64,000 bases of DNA, from positions 62,001-126,000 of the forward strand of contig CAITUV010000047.1 in NCBI GenBank assembly GCA_903895725.1. The letters run 5' to 3'. Source of the DNA: an uncultured Myxococcales bacterium (GTDB taxonomy: Bacteria; Myxococcota_A; UBA9042; CAIXZC01). The number at the start of each line of letters is the position of its first letter. Position 1 is the stretch's first letter. The notes beneath the pieces are model-generated. The model did not search any database. It had not been told where the DNA came from and worked only from the letters and a program-made list of their open reading frames with translations. Shown here piece by piece: positions 26,198 through 35,439 of this stretch. The translations under genes and the position numbers were made by a program.

Positions 26198-27868
26198 ATG
26201 ATTTCCGACCGCTGGTCCGAGGCCTGCACCCACTTCGCAAACAGCCACGGGCTACCACTCCGGATGCTGAAGCTCATCGACTCTTTCGGGTCGCCCGCCT
26301 CGCCGCAGCCTGCCGAGGCAGCTCCCTCCACGCCGTTGGAGGCAGCTCCCTCCACGCCGTCCGAGGCAGCTTCTGCTCCCCCTACCCCGCCTTCCTTCGA
26401 CGCGATCGAGCGCTCGGTGACGGAGCTGCTCCCTGACCTTCCTGCCCGAGTGGAATCCAGTGCGTCGGGGCAAGTCGACTCGGCCCAGGCCGCCATGTTC
26501 GCCCGGCGGTGCAGCGTGCTGTGCGAGCTGCTCGACCGCCTGGCGTCCCGCTTCCCGGAGGGGCGACTGCTTCGAGCGGGCTTCGTGTGCCGCTTGGATG
26601 AGCTGCTGAATTCCGTTTCTCCCCCGCTGCGGCTCCGGGCAATCATTGATTTCTATTACAGCCACGCTTCCGTGCTGCATCACGTTCCTCCCGTCCGGCC
26701 CCAGCGGGGACCCGAGTCCAGCGGGAAAGAACGTTCCGCTCTCCCCGCTCCATGGGAGCTGGCCGCGGGCGTCCGGTGGGTCCGAGTCACCCGAGGGTTG
26801 TTCGCTGGCTCGGTGGAAGGGATGTCACGTCGCGGCCCCACGCGGATCTCACTGCTCCGATTCGACCGCCTGCGTTTCACCTACCGCTGCATCGATGCCC
26901 GCTCTCCCGAGGGTGCGGGAATCCCCCTGGAGCAATTGGCCGCATCTCTGGGAGCCGTAGCTGCGTTCTCCGGTGGGTTCTTCCTCTACTCCGAAACGGA
27001 CGTGGAGCCCCCGGCCCGGAGGTTCGACCCGGTGGGGCTCATCATGACCGAGGGGACGATCGTGGCTCCCCCCATCTACCGTCGCCCGGCCCTGGTGCAG
27101 GACGCCGAAGGCCGCGTCCACCTGCTGCATCTGGGCATGAAGGACATCGATATCGAGCTTCCGGGCGGCCTGATGCTTCACCCCGCAGCGGTGAACTCCA
27201 GGGCGGCGGCGGCCCGATCGCCGGTGGTGTTCAATCGTTGCACAGGCTCCATGCTGAGAGGTCTTCCCGGATATGTTCTTCGGTTCTCGGCCGGCCAGTT
27301 CGTCGGCGCATCCCTCCGCGATGCCGCCATCCCGACCGGCGGCTTCGTCGTCGCCCTCCCGCCCGGCAGCGAATGGGAGGCCATGGCCCGCTCCTTCGAG
27401 CCCGGTGCAGCGGTGCGTTTCCACCTGGCCAGGCGTCCAGGCCCGGTCCCGGTTCATGCCATGGCCGGAGGCCCCACTCTGCTGACAGGCGGGCGTCCCG
27501 TCCTCCCACTCGAGGAGGAAGACTTTGCCGGGACCGCCGAGCCCTGCACGTTCACCCAGGACGAGACCGGCGACCAGAACCTCCTTCCCCGCATGGCGGT
27601 CGGTCTCACTGCGGACCACGAAGTCGTGGTCGCCGCCGTCGACGGGAGGAACTTCGACCGGGCGCTCGGGCTGACCCTGGGCGACGTCTCCAGTGTGATG
27701 CGAGCCGTCGGCTGCACCCAGGCCATCAATCTGGATGGAGGCTCATCCAAGAGACTCGTGGCCGACGGCCGCGTGCTCGACCTGCCGTCGACTGACATCC
27801 TCGGCCCCGGGGAATCCCCCGGAGAAGTGCGCCCGGTCCACACCGCCGTGCTGGCGCTCCCCAGGTGA
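26198..27868 (+). CDS. phosphodiester glycosidase (NAGPA/DUF2233) family protein
   Basis: This is a 556-residue protein. The C-terminal half is a NAGPA-like phosphodiester glycosidase domain. GGFFLYSETDVEPPARR and GLIMTEGTIVAPP are near residue 250, VHAMAGGPTLL near residue 425, and the signature AINLDGGSSKRLV near residue 510 (family NLDGGGS). The N-terminal 180 residues contain an Ala/Pro/Ser repeat and a helical segment of unknown role, with no signal peptide, so a cytoplasmic location is predicted. That is unusual for a family that acts on sugar-1-phosphate diesters outside the cell. ATG at 26198 follows GGGAGGAGACGGC. It is divergent from the propeller/amidase pair. Confidence 0.82.
   Translation: MISDRWSEACTHFANSHGLPLRMLKLIDSFGSPASPQPAEAAPSTPLEAAPSTPSEAASAPPTPPSFDAIERSVTELLPDLPARVESSASGQVDSAQAAMFARRCSVLCELLDRLASRFPEGRLLRAGFVCRLDELLNSVSPPLRLRAIIDFYYSHASVLHHVPPVRPQRGPESSGKERSALPAPWELAAGVRWVRVTRGLFAGSVEGMSRRGPTRISLLRFDRLRFTYRCIDARSPEGAGIPLEQLAASLGAVAAFSGGFFLYSETDVEPPARRFDPVGLIMTEGTIVAPPIYRRPALVQDAEGRVHLLHLGMKDIDIELPGGLMLHPAAVNSRAAAARSPVVFNRCTGSMLRGLPGYVLRFSAGQFVGASLRDAAIPTGGFVVALPPGSEWEAMARSFEPGAAVRFHLARRPGPVPVHAMAGGPTLLTGGRPVLPLEEEDFAGTAEPCTFTQDETGDQNLLPRMAVGLTADHEVVVAAVDGRNFDRALGLTLGDVSSVMRAVGCTQAINLDGGSSKRLVADGRVLDLPSTDILGPGESPGEVRPVHTAVLALPR
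26315..26373 (+). repeat. 24-bp tandem repeat inside the NAGPA-like gene
   Basis: Two nearly identical 24-bp copies (26315-26338, 26339-26362) and the start of a third encode the reiterated EAAPSTP linker. In-frame copy-number change would lengthen or shorten only the linker. Confidence 0.8.
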
Positions 27869-27939
27869 CCGCCATAGCGGCCGGGCAAGAGTCTACGCTC
27901 TGTCTTGTTGCGCCGTTCGGACGTGCCGTTCCATGCATG

Positions 27940-27968
27940 TTGTCCTGGCTTCTTTGATTTTGTATAAT
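27940..27968 (+). promoter_or_regulatory. promoter of the 14-repeat cysteine-rich gene
   Basis: TTGTCC (27940-27945) and a perfect TATAAT (27963-27968) are 17 bases apart in a locally A/T-rich stretch. The predicted start leaves a leader of about 70 bases before ATG 28047. Confidence 0.7.
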
Positions 27969-28046
27969 CCTTGTTCGCGCACGGAGAGGCCCGGGGTTCC
28001 TCCGGTGCACGACAGGGCGTCGCCCCTCTCTCGTTGGAGGTGTTCC

Positions 28047-31046
28047 ATGATCCGCTCGATTCTGCTCCGCTCATCTGCCGCTGCGTTGCTGGCTGTGCTG
28101 GTCGGCATGGTCCCATGGACCGCCAGGGGGTTCACCTATACCTACACCTTCGACAAGGACTACCCGTCCTTCGGCGGCAACGACGGCTGGTTCTACTCCT
28201 ATTGCAGCGATGCCTGGACGACCACCCTGAACGGTGGTGTCACGCCGCTGACCGATGACGGGTGCGGCATCACGGACGCCTGTGCGACCAACAACAACTG
28301 TGGTTACGACTTCGTGGTCGGCAGCAACTGCAGCGAGTCGGACCCCGCGGACAATCACATCCAGGGCGGCTCGATCCTCTGGAAGGACTACCAGTTCACC
28401 GCCCGCTTCCGCAATGACGACAATGACACGTGGGGCTTCGTGTTCCGGTACCGGAACACGGCCAACTTCTACCTGTTCCTGATGTCTCGCGAGTACGCTC
28501 CCAACCCGCCGTGCGCCCAGATTCTCGTCGGAAGTCGCCTGCTTCGAATCGTCAACGGCGCCCCGACCCTTCTCGGCTCCAGCGGCCTTACCTACGAGAT
28601 GGGAAAAGAGCACACGGTCCGAATCACGGTCAACGGCTCCGCCATCAAAGTCGAGCTGGACGTCAATTCCGACGGGATTTTCGCCGACTCCGAGACGGCC
28701 ATCTCCGTCACCGACGGCCAGCCGCTCCCGAATGGCCGCGTAGGGTTCTACGCGTATGACAACGGGGCGGCTGCCGGGGGCGGGTGTGGAGCCGGGAACT
28801 GCTGGTTCGACGACCTCAAGGTCGACGTGTGGTCGCTGGCCGAGGACAAGTGCCAGGGCATCTCCTACGAAGGCGTGTGCCAGGGAAATAACCTTGCCTA
28901 CTGCTTCAATGGCGAGCTCTACAGCCAGCCCTGCACCGGGGGTTGCTGCCGATGGTATGACAATCCAGGCTACTTCTCCTGCGGCTATGGAGCAGACTGC
29001 GCCCAATGTGTCAACGAGTGTACGGCCGGGAGCTCGGGCTGCAGCAAGGAAGCCACCCACGCATGGACCTGCGGGAACGTGGACGGTGACCCCTGCACCG
29101 AGAAGGTGCTGACGGCATGCCCCGCCACCGGGACCTGCGATCTTGCCACCGGCAAGTGCGCCTGCATTCCGCAGTGCACCGGAAAGGTCTGCGGACCGGA
29201 CGGCTGCGGAGGCTCCTGCGGCACCTGCCCTGCAGGTCAGCAGTGCGGCAATTCCGGCACATGCTCGTGCGCCCCGAACTGTGCGGGGAAGAGCTGCGGG
29301 TCGGACGGCTGCGGAGGCTCCTGCGGAACCTGCCCCGCCGGCACTTCCTGCGATGCCCAGGGGACCTGCCAGCCGGCGTGCGTGCCCAGCTGCATCGGCA
29401 AGAATTGTGGCCCGGACGGCTGCGGAGGCTCCTGCGGCACCTGTCTCGGCGGCCAGCAGTGCAGCCTGTCTGGCACCTGTGCCTGCGTGCCGAGCTGCAC
29501 CGGGAAGGTCTGCGGAGACGACGGCTGCGGGGGCACCTGCGGAACTTGCCAGCCGCCCACTGCCTGCGTGGCGGGTCAATGCGTCTGCCAGCCGGCCTGC
29601 GCCGGAAAGAACTGCGGGCCGGACGGCTGCGGAGGAAGCTGCGGAAGCTGCCCGGCAGGCCAGCAGTGTGTCAATGGAATCTGCGGCTGCGTTCCCAGCT
29701 GCGCGGGCAAGCTGTGCGGGGACGACGGTTGCGCAGGCTCTTGCGGCACCTGCCAGCCCCCCGCCGTGTGCTTGAACGGCCAGTGTGCCTGCCTGCCCGA
29801 CTGCCTCGGGAAAGTCTGCGGGGACGACGGCTGCGGGGGCACCTGCGGTAGCTGCGGCGCCAATGAAGTCTGTCTGGCCGGAGTCTGCACCTGCACGCCG
29901 GACTGCTCCGGAAAGCAGTGCGGAACCGACGGTTGCGGAGGCTCTTGCGGTACCTGCACCCCTCCCGCCGAATGCGTCAAGGGGACTTGCCTCTGTCTTG
30001 CCGACTGCACGGGTAAGCAGTGTGGGAGTGATGGCTGCGGGGGCTCGTGCGGCACCTGTGGCGGCTCGCTGAAATGCGTCTCGGGCGAGTGCCTCTGCGT
30101 CCCCGCCTGCGACGCCAAGTTCTGCGGCGACAACGGTTGCGGGGGCTCCTGCGGTACCTGCCCGCCCGACCAGACCTGCTCCGGCGGCGTCTGCATCCCG
30201 GGACCGTGCCAGCCGGCCTGCGAGGGAATGCTGTGCGGCGACGACGGCTGCGGTGGGTCTTGCGGCATCTGCCTGCAGACCGAGCAATGCGTCATGGGGG
30301 ACTGCCTGTGCATGTCTCAATGCGCAGGCAAGGAATGCGGCAGCGACGGTTGTGACGGCTTGTGCGGAAAGTGCAAGGACGGATTCAACTGCCAGGACGG
30401 CCTCTGCGTCGAGGCCCCGTGCGTTCCGGCCTGCGAGGGCCTCGAGTGCGGCGACGACGGTTGCGGCGGCATCTGCGGTACCTGCCAGGATGACCAGGTG
30501 TGCCAGGCCGGAACCTGCGTCAACGGTCCCTGCGAGCCCAAGTGCGCCGGAAAGCAGTGCGGACCGGACGCCTGCGGCGGAATCTGCGGGGAATGCGACC
30601 CCGGCTTCCAGTGCAACGAAGTCGTCGGCCTGTGCATCGACGGCGGCGGATGCAAGCCCGAAGCCTACCGGAAATGCATCGGGAACGACCTCTACTGGTT
30701 CGACTCCTGCGACGTGCAGGGGCCGCTCTCCAAGGCATGCGAGGTGGCCTGCGTCGATGACCAGTGCGTCGACGAAGTCCCCCCCGTTGACGAATCCGCT
30801 CAGCCTGATTCCGTTTCAGGCGATACTCTGCTCAAGCCCGATGCCGGCGAGCCCGACACCGGCGGAGCACTCGTCGACGATGCCTACGGTTCCGGCGCGG
30901 CCGGCGACGCCGTCGTCACCCTCGGAGGGGGCAAGCGCACGGGCGGGTGCAGCGCCGGCTCCCCCAGCCACGGCACATCCCTTCTGCTCGCCTCGGCCCT
31001 CCTCTGCCTCGGACTCTTCCTTCGCCGCAGGCCCGTCCGCGGCTGA
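28047..31046 (+). CDS. exported protein with lectin-like domain and 14 cysteine-rich repeats
   Basis: This is a 999-residue protein. A signal peptide (cleavage near ARG-F at 28) is followed by a concanavalin/LamG-like beta-sandwich (residues about 29-265; WGFVFRYRNTANFYLFL, GRVGFYAYDNG). A Cys-rich connector comes next, then 14 tandem units of about 35 residues (residues 371-862) with the pattern C-x-P-x-C-x-GK-x-CG-x-DGCGG-x-CGTC. The end has an acidic linker and the tail GGCSAGSP, a hydrophobic helix and LRRRP, like MYXO-CTERM sorting signals. Each unit has eight regularly spaced cysteines, so a disulfide-bonded rod at the cell surface is likely. ATG at 28047 follows GGAGGTGTTCC. Function is unknown; adhesion or structure are guesses. 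Confidence 0.85.
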   Translation: MIRSILLRSSAAALLAVLVGMVPWTARGFTYTYTFDKDYPSFGGNDGWFYSYCSDAWTTTLNGGVTPLTDDGCGITDACATNNNCGYDFVVGSNCSESDPADNHIQGGSILWKDYQFTARFRNDDNDTWGFVFRYRNTANFYLFLMSREYAPNPPCAQILVGSRLLRIVNGAPTLLGSSGLTYEMGKEHTVRITVNGSAIKVELDVNSDGIFADSETAISVTDGQPLPNGRVGFYAYDNGAAAGGGCGAGNCWFDDLKVDVWSLAEDKCQGISYEGVCQGNNLAYCFNGELYSQPCTGGCCRWYDNPGYFSCGYGADCAQCVNECTAGSSGCSKEATHAWTCGNVDGDPCTEKVLTACPATGTCDLATGKCACIPQCTGKVCGPDGCGGSCGTCPAGQQCGNSGTCSCAPNCAGKSCGSDGCGGSCGTCPAGTSCDAQGTCQPACVPSCIGKNCGPDGCGGSCGTCLGGQQCSLSGTCACVPSCTGKVCGDDGCGGTCGTCQPPTACVAGQCVCQPACAGKNCGPDGCGGSCGSCPAGQQCVNGICGCVPSCAGKLCGDDGCAGSCGTCQPPAVCLNGQCACLPDCLGKVCGDDGCGGTCGSCGANEVCLAGVCTCTPDCSGKQCGTDGCGGSCGTCTPPAECVKGTCLCLADCTGKQCGSDGCGGSCGTCGGSLKCVSGECLCVPACDAKFCGDNGCGGSCGTCPPDQTCSGGVCIPGPCQPACEGMLCGDDGCGGSCGICLQTEQCVMGDCLCMSQCAGKECGSDGCDGLCGKCKDGFNCQDGLCVEAPCVPACEGLECGDDGCGGICGTCQDDQVCQAGTCVNGPCEPKCAGKQCGPDACGGICGECDPGFQCNEVVGLCIDGGGCKPEAYRKCIGNDLYWFDSCDVQGPLSKACEVACVDDQCVDEVPPVDESAQPDSVSGDTLLKPDAGEPDTGGALVDDAYGSGAAGDAVVTLGGGKRTGGCSAGSPSHGTSLLLASALLCLGLFLRRRPVRG
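29157..30632 (+). repeat. 14 tandem coding repeats of about 105 bp
   Basis: The block encodes the 14 cysteine-rich units. The core CG-x-DGCGG is encoded by near-identical DNA (GACGGCTGCGG and variants) in most units, while the segments between differ. This suggests old duplications with homogenised cores. The same unit recurs four times in the gene at the right edge of the window. Confidence 0.9.
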
Positions 31047-31102
31047 TACCCTGGCCGGGAAACGGAGAATCGAACAGGCGCCGCTTTCTGAAGTGAGATC
31101 GG

Positions 31103-34100
31103 CTACGGAAGTCTGTGGAGAATGATCGGCTGGGTCGGCTGGGGCACGGTCACCGTCTTTCCGGCAACGTCGCGTACTACCACCGAGGAGATGTTGTTCA
31201 GCCCGCCCAGCTTGAGCGTGATGTTCTGCCAGGCGTTCGCTCCGATAGGGCCAATCGCACCGCCATCGTTGCAGCAGCTTCCCCAGGTCCAGTTGCCCGT
31301 CGCATTCCCGGCGGCCGGATTGGTCATCTGGATCTCGCCGGTATCGTCAGCCACCTGCACGGACGCCCCCGCAGCCCCTGTCACCGTCAACTGGGCAGCC
31401 CCTGCCTGAGTCGCCGCCTTGCCGGCCAGGAACACCAGGGAGATCTGGCCGTTGGGCGACTTGTACAGCAGGATCTGGAAGGTGTTCGCCAGCTCCAGGC
31501 CGGTGTTGGAGCTCGAGGCCGACGGAGAACCGTAGCCGTAGAACTTCACCACGTCGTTGGCGGATACCATGGGCTCCATGGGCACGGACCAGTTCCCCTG
31601 CGTCATCCAGAAGCAGGCCGTCGCCGGATTGCAGTCGTTGTCGAGCAGGTCACCGCACTTCTCCGCTGCCCCAGGATTGATCTGCGGGTCGATGCCGTCA
31701 CAATCCCCCCCGACCGTCGCCGAATAGGGCTTGGCGGCCATGCAGAGGCACTTGCTCTCGGTCGTTCCGAAACCATCGCCGTCGCCGTCCAGATAGTACA
31801 GGCTGCAGCCCGAGGCACCCTCCGGATCAATGACGCCGTCACAGTTGTTGTCGATGCCATCGCACTTCTCGGTCGCCTTGGGATTGACGAGCGGATCGAG
31901 CGGGTTGCAGTCCTCCTTGTCGAGGAAACCGTCGCCGTCGTCGTCATCGTCGCAGGCGTCGCCCTTCGAGTCCTTGTCCGTGTCGAGCTGGTCCGCGTTG
32001 GCAAGCACAGGGCAGTTGTCAATTGCATCCGGGGCTCCATCCCCGTCATCGTCCTCGTCCAGCTTGTTCGAGATCCCGTCCCCATCCAGGTCCAGGTCCT
32101 CGCAGATGAAGGCGAACTGCGAGATGCACGGAACGTCGTTCCAGAACTTGGTCTTGTTGAACGCCGTGATACTGCCGCAGTTCTCGGTGACCCCACCGAC
32201 CTGGCTGTTGCTCGGCTGGCCCGCCTGCCAGTTGGTGTACACGACAGGCTCGCCGTTGCTCCAAACCCACTTTCCTTCCTGTGCCTGGTCGTTGAAGCCG
32301 AACAGCCAGGCATAGGTCGGGTCGAGAGAAAGCGCCTTGGTGGCCGCCCACTGGTCCTCGTCCTTCGAGCCGATGGCTGCAAGGTCGAGCCCCTCCTGCA
32401 TGCAGACCACACGGGCGTCCGTCCAGGTGCGGTACTTGGTGCAGAACATGTAGACGTGGTTGTTGTACGTCTCCTGGACGCACGTGTCGCAGGCCAGCCC
32501 GTCGTCGACCAGGCCGTCGCAGTCATTGTCGAGCTTGTCGCACTTCTCAGGCACGGCCCCCTGGAGTGGGTCGCACGCCTGAGGCTTGCCGCCGGAGCAA
32601 GCCTCCACCGTATGCTTGCACGGTCCCAGGCCGCAGGTGAGAGTTCCCAGGCCGTTGTCCACTGCCCCGTCGCAGTCATTGTCCAGACCGTCGCAGACCT
32701 CGGCGGATGAGGGAAGCGGCACGCAGGCGGGAACCACCCCGCCCACGCAGCCCGGAGCCGTCGTGGCGCACTGGCCCACCCCACAGGCCTGATCCGGGAT
32801 GGCGTCGTCCGCCAGTCCGTTGCAGTCGTTGTCCGCACCGTCGCACGCTTCCGGCTTGGCCACGTCCAGCGGCACGCAGGCGGGAACCTTCCCGTTGGTG
32901 CAACCGGGCACGGTCGCCTGGCACGGGCCGACGCCGCAAGTCTGGTCCGGGAGCTCCTCGTCCACGGCCCCATCGCAGTCATTGTCCAGGCCGTCGCACG
33001 TCTCCGGTCCCGCACCGGCCAACGGATCACACGCTGCCATCTGACCGTTCACGCACAAGTCGACGGTGTGCAGGCAGACGCCCAGGCCGCACGTTTCCTG
33101 GCCGAGGTTGTCGTCCACGGCCCCGTCGCAGTCGTTGTCCACTCCGTCGCACGCTTCCGCCGACGAAGGAAGGGGCTCGCAAATCGGCACCTTCCCGTCC
33201 ACACAGCCGGAAACCGTCACGGCGCACGGGCCGAGACCGCAGGTCTGGTCCGCCAGCTCTTCGTCCACGAGCCCGTCGCAGTCGTTGTCCAGGCCGTCGC
33301 ACAGCTCGTCCGTCGCCACGGCCAGCGGCTGGCACTCGTAGGGCATGCCGTCCACGCAGGTCTTGACCGTGTTGGCGCAGATCCCGAGGCCACAGCTTGC
33401 CTCGCCGAAGCCCTCGTCCACGGATCCGTCGCAGTTGTCATCCACACCGTTGCAGATCTCGAGAGCGCCGGGGTACACCGTCGCATCCGTCGGCGAGCAA
33501 TCCAGCTCGTCGGCCGCCCCGTCGTTGTCGTCGTCCCCGTCACACGCGTCGCCCTGGCCGTCCAGATCGGAGTCCACCTGGTCCGCATTGGCGGCATAGG
33601 CGCAGTTGTCCGCGTCGTTCAGGATGCCATCGCCGTCCACGTCATCGTCGCACGCATCGCCCAGGCCGTCCCCATCGAGGTCTTCCTGGCCGGCATTGGG
33701 CACACTCAGGCAGTTGTCCGTGGCATCCGGGATGCCGTCCCAGTCCTCGTCGGCCGGCTCGAGGCAATCCGCAAGGCCGTTCCCGTTCTCGTCCGCAAAC
33801 CCCTCGTCCACCGCCCCGTCACAGTTGTCGTCCACACCATTGCAGACCTCTTCGGCCTCCGGGAACACGGTGGGGTCGAACGGCATGCAATCCGCATCGT
33901 CGAGGGAGCCGTCATTGTCGTCGTCACCATCGCATGCGTCGCCCGCCTCGTCCCCGTCCGCGTTCTCCTGCCCCGGATTGGGCACAGTCACGCAGTTGTC
34001 CTCGTAATCGAAGATGGCATCCAGATCGGTATCCGTCTCCAGGCAGTCCTTGACGCCGTCGCCGTTGCTGTCGGGGAAGCCTTCGTCGGCCTCTCCGTTG

Positions 34101-35314
34101 CAGTTGTCGTCCTTGCCGTTGCACGCTTCCTTCTTGTCCGGGTAAATGGTCGGCTCGGTCGGCTCGCAGTCCGCCTCGTTGTCCGCTCCGTCACCGTCGA
34201 GGTCGAGGTCGCACGCGTCACCGAGCCCATCCGCATCCAGGTCTTCCTGGTCTGGATTCGGCACATCGATGCAGTTGTCCTGGAAGTCCGGGAGCAGATC
34301 CCCGTCCGTGTCCTGCTCGAGGCAATCGGCAATTCCGTTCTCGTTCTCGTCGACGAAGCCCTCGTTGATGGTGCCGTCGCAGTTGTTGTCCAGGTTGTCG
34401 CACACTTCCTCGGCCGGCGTGGAAGCGTCACAGACCACCTCGCCCCCGGTACAGACCTCGTAGCCAGAACAGGTGCCAAATTCGTTGGTCACCTGGCATT
34501 CGCCTCCGGCAAGCTTCTCGTCCACCTGGCCGTCGCAGTCGTCGTCCTCATCATTACATGCCTCTTCAGCGGGAAGCGGACCATCGCAGTCCGTCAGACC
34601 GGCATCCGTGCACTCCCGCATCCCGGCGCAGGCACCAAACTCGTTGCCCACCAGGCAGGAGGTCTTGGCCCCTGCGGACAGAGCGTAAGCGCTGCAACCG
34701 CACTCTCCGACCTTCCGCACGCACCCTGAGAATCCGGTGCCCTCCACGTCGAACCACGACTCGCACGCGTAGTCAGCGGGGCAGTCCTCGTCGGTTGCGC
34801 ACGACGTGGCGCAGAAGCTCCCGTCGCTGCCGTACTTCATACAGGCGACGGACTCGGCCTTCTCCGCGTACGGCCCCGCACAATCGGCATTGGCCACGCA
34901 CGGCATGCACTGGGTCACACCGTTCGGAACGCAGGCAAAAAGCGGATCGCCCGTCCCAATCTGAGCGCAGAACATCCCGTTGGGACAATCCTCGGTGCAG
35001 GCCACCGTGCACTGGGTACCCTCTCCCCACTCGATGCAGAGCCCCGACAGGCAGTCCTCGTTGGTCTCACAAGGGTCGCCCAGGTCCCCCTCGGGAGGAA
35101 CGTCGGGAATCAGTTCCGGCAGCTCGGAGCCGACTTCCCCGGGCACCGTCTCGACGAGACCCTCCCCGGCAAGCTCCGGCCTCCCCTCGCCGAATCCGTC
35201 CTCGGTCAGACCGTCCGCGTCGCCTGCGACGTCTCCCGAGGAGGTTGTCGAACCGCCGGATGAGCAAGCAGATGCCAACACCAGCGCCACCAGCGCCAAC
35301 CCCACTCTCTTCAT
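31103..35314 (-). CDS. large lipoprotein with MopE-type and TSP3 repeats and a C-type lectin domain
   Basis: This is a 1403-residue lipoprotein (lipobox LASACSS near residue 17). Residues about 60-210 are Cys-rich. From about 210 to 930 run about a dozen MopE-type metal-binding motifs (CDGLDNDCDGLVDE and relatives) interleaved with thrombospondin type-3 repeats (DSDLDGQGDACD, DNCLSVPNAGQE), all predicted to bind Ca2+ or Cu. Residues about 943-1073 form a C-type-lectin-like domain (WLFGFNDQAQEGKWVWS, ENCGS, FWNDVPC, FAFICED). More repeats and a beta-rich C-terminal domain follow. An extracellular, calcium-stiffened stalk presenting a lectin head is the obvious model. The start at 35314 is preceded by GGGGAGG, and a good promoter lies just upstream. 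Confidence 0.88.
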   Translation of the reverse strand: MKRVGLALVALVLASACSSGGSTTSSGDVAGDADGLTEDGFGEGRPELAGEGLVETVPGEVGSELPELIPDVPPEGDLGDPCETNEDCLSGLCIEWGEGTQCTVACTEDCPNGMFCAQIGTGDPLFACVPNGVTQCMPCVANADCAGPYAEKAESVACMKYGSDGSFCATSCATDEDCPADYACESWFDVEGTGFSGCVRKVGECGCSAYALSAGAKTSCLVGNEFGACAGMRECTDAGLTDCDGPLPAEEACNDEDDDCDGQVDEKLAGGECQVTNEFGTCSGYEVCTGGEVVCDASTPAEEVCDNLDNNCDGTINEGFVDENENGIADCLEQDTDGDLLPDFQDNCIDVPNPDQEDLDADGLGDACDLDLDGDGADNEADCEPTEPTIYPDKKEACNGKDDNCNGEADEGFPDSNGDGVKDCLETDTDLDAIFDYEDNCVTVPNPGQENADGDEAGDACDGDDDNDGSLDDADCMPFDPTVFPEAEEVCNGVDDNCDGAVDEGFADENGNGLADCLEPADEDWDGIPDATDNCLSVPNAGQEDLDGDGLGDACDDDVDGDGILNDADNCAYAANADQVDSDLDGQGDACDGDDDNDGAADELDCSPTDATVYPGALEICNGVDDNCDGSVDEGFGEASCGLGICANTVKTCVDGMPYECQPLAVATDELCDGLDNDCDGLVDEELADQTCGLGPCAVTVSGCVDGKVPICEPLPSSAEACDGVDNDCDGAVDDNLGQETCGLGVCLHTVDLCVNGQMAACDPLAGAGPETCDGLDNDCDGAVDEELPDQTCGVGPCQATVPGCTNGKVPACVPLDVAKPEACDGADNDCNGLADDAIPDQACGVGQCATTAPGCVGGVVPACVPLPSSAEVCDGLDNDCDGAVDNGLGTLTCGLGPCKHTVEACSGGKPQACDPLQGAVPEKCDKLDNDCDGLVDDGLACDTCVQETYNNHVYMFCTKYRTWTDARVVCMQEGLDLAAIGSKDEDQWAATKALSLDPTYAWLFGFNDQAQEGKWVWSNGEPVVYTNWQAGQPSNSQVGGVTENCGSITAFNKTKFWNDVPCISQFAFICEDLDLDGDGISNKLDEDDDGDGAPDAIDNCPVLANADQLDTDKDSKGDACDDDDDGDGFLDKEDCNPLDPLVNPKATEKCDGIDNNCDGVIDPEGASGCSLYYLDGDGDGFGTTESKCLCMAAKPYSATVGGDCDGIDPQINPGAAEKCGDLLDNDCNPATACFWMTQGNWSVPMEPMVSANDVVKFYGYGSPSASSSNTGLELANTFQILLYKSPNGQISLVFLAGKAATQAGAAQLTVTGAAGASVQVADDTGEIQMTNPAAGNATGNWTWGSCCNDGGAIGPIGANAWQNITLKLGGLNNISSVVVRDVAGKTVTVPQPTQPIILHRLP

Positions 35315-35341
35315 GACAGGCCTCCCCTAAAGTCTGACGCT

Positions 35342-35370
35342 TAGTATAGAGACTATCCCTATAGGCTTCA
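35342..35370 (-). promoter_or_regulatory. promoter of the MopE/lectin lipoprotein gene
   Basis: On the minus strand TTGAAG (35370-35365) and TATACT (35347-35342) are 17 bases apart, giving a leader of about 20 bases before ATG 35314. Confidence 0.65.
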
Positions 35371-35439
35371 AGGACTACGATGGTATCGAGAACCGCTACC
35401 GGAAGGCCCCCCGGCAACTCCCGATTTCCTGGTGGCCTC

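Noticed and set aside
29157..30632. CRISPR-like regular repeats
   Set aside because: The period is about 105 bp and entirely coding, with cysteine codons conserved. There are no unique spacers and no cas genes.
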